Source: Bacteroidaceae bacterium (lineage in GTDB: Bacteria > Bacteroidota > Bacteroidia > Bacteroidales > Bacteroidaceae). From it: a DNA stretch of 6,597 nt. The notes under the pieces were generated by a model. The model was not told where the DNA came from. It did not search any database and saw nothing but the letters and a program-made list of their open reading frames with translations. Positions within the stretch are counted from its first letter, which is position 1. Each line of letters begins with the position of its first letter. The translations under genes were made by a program, and so were the position numbers. Positions 4,459 to 6,597 of this stretch are shown one piece after another. Where the stretch lies: positions 1 through 6,597 of the forward strand of contig JAFYWE010000004.1 in assembly GCA_017558165.1 (NCBI GenBank), read 5' to 3'.

Positions 4459-5888
4459 TGAAAAAGATAGTTTTTCTCTCAATGGTTCTTCTTTCACTCG
4501 TCGCGCTCTCATGCATGAGTCCACAGAGTGGCATGAGCAATTCGCAAGGCGGTGAAGTAATTGGAGTAAGCGGTACTGCGGTAAATGAGCCCACACCATA
4601 CGGTATGGTATTCATTCCACGCGGTTCAATAAAGATCGGTGACGAGAAGGCCGATTCATTGTGGGGCACAGGTGCTCCAGTGAAGGACATCTCGGTCGAT
4701 GCTTTCTGGATGGACGAGACAGAGGTCTCAAATGCCAAGTACCGCCAGTTCGTGTTCTGGGTACGCGACTCTATCATCCGCGAGCGTCTTGCCGACCCCG
4801 CCTATGGTGGTGACGAGTCGTTCAAGATTACCGAGGATGAGTACGGTGAGCCCATCACACCATACCTCAACTGGAAGAAGCCCATCCCCTGGAAGAAGCC
4901 TAGCGAGGATGAGCAGCGCGCCATCGAGAGCGTATACGTCATCAACCCCATCACCGGCGAGAAGATGCTCGATGCGGCGCAGATGAACTATCGTTACGAG
5001 ATCTATGACTACACCCAGGCCGCATTGCGCAAGAACCGTATCAACCCCGAGGAGCGCAACCGCGACACCGATATCCCTGTCGACTACAATGCCGTAGTGA
5101 CGATATCAAAGGATACCGCATACATTGACGACGAGGGCAACATCATCCGCGAGACAATCAACCGCCCGCTCTCAAGCGCATACGATTTCCTCAACACATA
5201 CATAGTGAACATATACCCCGACACCACATGTTGGGTGAACGATTTCCCCAATGCGAACAACGAGACATACCTGCAGCTCTACTTCAGCCACCCCAACTAT
5301 GACAACTACCCTGTTGTGGGCGTGAGTTGGGAGCAGGCCAATGCGTTCTGCGCATGGCGCACAGAGTACCTTCTCAAGGGATTGGGAGCACAGACAAAGT
5401 GGATACAGCGCTACCGTCTGCCATCGGAGGCCGAGTGGGAGTACGCCGCACGCGGCAAGGAGGGTAACCGTTTCCCATGGGAGCAGGACGATACCAAGAG
5501 CGATGCGGGATGCTACTACGCGAACTACAAGCCGGGCGAGGGCAACTACACCAAGGACGGCAGCCTCATCACATCGCGCTGCGGTATATTCTCGGCAAAC
5601 TCGAACGGTCTCTACGACATGGCCGGCAACGTGGCCGAGTGGACATCGACCGTTTATACCGAGGCTGGTGTGCTGCAGATGAGCGACATAAACCCCGACC
5701 TACGCTACCGCGCGGCAAAGGAGGACCCGTACAGCATGAAGAAGAAGACCGTTCGCGGAGGCTCATGGAAAGATCCCGTGAAGTTCATCCAGGGAGCTAC
5801 AAGAGCCTCAGAGTACCAGAACGAGTCACGCTCATACATCGGTTTCCGCTGTGTACGCAGCTATGCAGGCACAGAACGCAGGAGATAA
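4455..5888 (+). CDS. porK: T9SS periplasmic ring lipoprotein PorK/GldK
   Basis: A 477-residue lipoprotein. The signal peptide ends with lipobox ALSC, lipidated at Cys20. A sulfatase-modifying (FGE-like) fold is spread over about residues 48-470: PYGMVFIPRGSIKIG (48-62), FWMDETEVSNAKYRQF (84-99), YPVVGVSWEQANAFCAW (285-301), RLPSEAEWEYAARG (321-334), NGLYDMAGNVAEW (384-396), VRGGSW (433-438) and GFRCV (463-467). A long insertion (about 111-280) between the first and later blocks is characteristic of GldK/PorK compared with simple FGE proteins. The two catalytic cysteines of true FGE enzymes align, without gaps after GGSW, with Asp440 and Ile445, so it is structural and not an oxidase. Known PorK forms with PorN the large ring under the outer membrane. 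Its ATG overlaps the porP stop (ATGA), implying translational coupling; a second ATG at 4458 is equally possible. It uses ATC for 18 of 30 Ile codons, unlike porP. Confidence 0.95.
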   Translation: MMKKIVFLSMVLLSLVALSCMSPQSGMSNSQGGEVIGVSGTAVNEPTPYGMVFIPRGSIKIGDEKADSLWGTGAPVKDISVDAFWMDETEVSNAKYRQFVFWVRDSIIRERLADPAYGGDESFKITEDEYGEPITPYLNWKKPIPWKKPSEDEQRAIESVYVINPITGEKMLDAAQMNYRYEIYDYTQAALRKNRINPEERNRDTDIPVDYNAVVTISKDTAYIDDEGNIIRETINRPLSSAYDFLNTYIVNIYPDTTCWVNDFPNANNETYLQLYFSHPNYDNYPVVGVSWEQANAFCAWRTEYLLKGLGAQTKWIQRYRLPSEAEWEYAARGKEGNRFPWEQDDTKSDAGCYYANYKPGEGNYTKDGSLITSRCGIFSANSNGLYDMAGNVAEWTSTVYTEAGVLQMSDINPDLRYRAAKEDPYSMKKKTVRGGSWKDPVKFIQGATRASEYQNESRSYIGFRCVRSYAGTERRR

Positions 5889-5921
5889 GAACTACTTAAA
5901 GAACAAAAATTCCAATAGAAT

Positions 5922-6597
5922 ATGAAAAAGGCTAAAGGTTTTATCAGAAGCATACAGGCATTCATGGACTCGGCACGAGGCAAGACAGTCATGAATTACC
6001 TCTACAGTTGGGGTGCCGCAATCGTGATCTTGGGTACACTCTTCAAGCTCACCCACATGGCAGGAGCCAACATAATGTTGTTCGTGGGTATGGGTACCGA
6101 GGTACTCGTGTTCTTCTTCTCGGCATTCGAGCGCCCATATGACGTTGCCGAGGATGAGAAGAAAGAGGAGGCTGCCGAAGAGGCTATGGCACACTACGCA
6201 GGCCAGCCGGTAATCATCAACGGCCCTATCGTTACAGGTACCGGTAACTATAGCAACGAGGAGAGTGCAGCACCAGTCGTTATCGGCGGTGGTGGAGGCA
6301 GCATACCGACAGCACCCGCACAGGTTGCCAACGTCGGCAACATCAACGAGATGGACAAGGTTACCGAGGAGTATGTAGAGCAGGTACGCACGCTCAACGA
6401 GGCTATCCAGCGCATATCACAGCAGACCGAAGCGCTCGGACGCAACCTCGAGGAAATGGATACCCTCAGCCGCAACCTCACTGGCGTGAACGCTATCTAC
6501 GAGATACAGTTGCGTGGTGCAAGCGGCCAGCTCGACTCCATTGACCAGGTGAACGAGCAGACAAAGAAGATGGCCCAGCAGGTTGAGGAGCTCAACA
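5922..6597 (+). CDS. porL: T9SS inner-membrane motor subunit PorL/GldL, 3' end cut by window
   Basis: The gene starts at ATG 5922 (MKKAKGFIRSIQ) and is open to the window end, giving 225 residues so far. Two transmembrane helices are visible: about 27-46 (LYSWGAAIVILGTLFKLTHM) and about 50-69 (NIMLFVGMGTEVLVFFFSAF), joined by a very short loop. Family-conserved charged or polar residues sit in or beside the membrane: Lys42, His45, Glu60 and Glu70. In characterised GldL/PorL, such residues take part in proton-driven rotation with GldM/PorM. The cytoplasmic part begins with a Lys/Glu-rich stretch (77-88) and a flexible linker with five glycines (122-126). It then continues as a predicted coiled coil from about 143 (EMDKVTEEYVEQV onward, rich in Glu, Gln and Leu). 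There is a 33-nt A-rich gap after porK without a strong Shine-Dalgarno, as is usual in this phylum. It is part of the porP-porK-porL operon, and porM is expected to follow. Confidence 0.94.
   Translation, partial: MKKAKGFIRSIQAFMDSARGKTVMNYLYSWGAAIVILGTLFKLTHMAGANIMLFVGMGTEVLVFFFSAFERPYDVAEDEKKEEAAEEAMAHYAGQPVIINGPIVTGTGNYSNEESAAPVVIGGGGGSIPTAPAQVANVGNINEMDKVTEEYVEQVRTLNEAIQRISQQTEALGRNLEEMDTLSRNLTGVNAIYEIQLRGASGQLDSIDQVNEQTKKMAQQVEELN

Noticed and set aside
4512..4538. Direct repeat GCATGAG near the start of porK
   Set aside because: It is only 7 bp and occurs twice in the variable region after the lipobox. There is no further copy or array, so it is probably coincidental.
4455..5888. Annotation as a formylglycine-generating (sulfatase-modifying) enzyme
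   Set aside because: The fold is present but both catalytic cysteines are missing, and the lipobox, long insertion and porP/porL neighbours identify PorK/GldK.

Overview
The window looks like a chromosomal segment from a member of the Bacteroidota, most likely order Bacteroidales. The reasons are the gene content (porP-porK-porL of the type IX secretion system, a PCMD-type lipoprotein and a calycin-like secreted protein), the use of A-rich rather than strong Shine-Dalgarno leaders, signal peptides ending in '-AQ', and a TAnnTTTG-type promoter box. I cannot place it to genus. All supported genes are on the + strand.

Layout: (1) Positions 1-155 hold an A-rich non-coding stretch with a small inverted repeat and a candidate promoter. 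(2) 156-668 is an AT-rich orphan lipoprotein of unknown function, followed four bases after its stop codon by a perfect 9-bp inverted repeat (672-701). (3) 760-3291 is a compact three-gene cassette: a PCMD-like lipoprotein (760-1902), an outer-membrane beta-barrel protein starting 3 nt later (1906-2667), and a calycin-like secreted protein with a short C-terminal domain resembling a T9SS sorting signal (2701-3291). It is closed by a rho-independent terminator (3335-3363). (4) After a roughly 150-nt leader comes the T9SS core operon: porP/sprF (3517-4458), porK/gldK (4455-5888, overlapping porP by 4 nt) and porL/gldL (5922 onward, cut by the window end). In known Bacteroidales, porM and porN follow, so they are expected just outside the window.

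How the genes fit together: PorP is an outer-membrane barrel that binds the PorK lipoprotein ring on its periplasmic face, and PorL is the inner-membrane motor subunit that, with PorM, drives secretion. The upstream cassette encodes three exported proteins (surface or periplasmic lipoprotein, outer-membrane barrel, secreted calycin fold). The last may be a cargo of the adjacent machine, but that link is inference from position and from the C-terminal motif.

The most unusual sequence signals are a 40-bp palindrome (two perfect 19-bp arms, 2-nt centre) inside the calycin-like gene at 2780-2819, and a perfect 12-bp hairpin with a 3-nt loop inside the signal-peptide codons of the preceding gene at 1934-1960. 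A third oddity is an abrupt change in isoleucine codon choice at the porP/porK junction (no ATC among 23 Ile codons in porP, 18 of 30 in porK).
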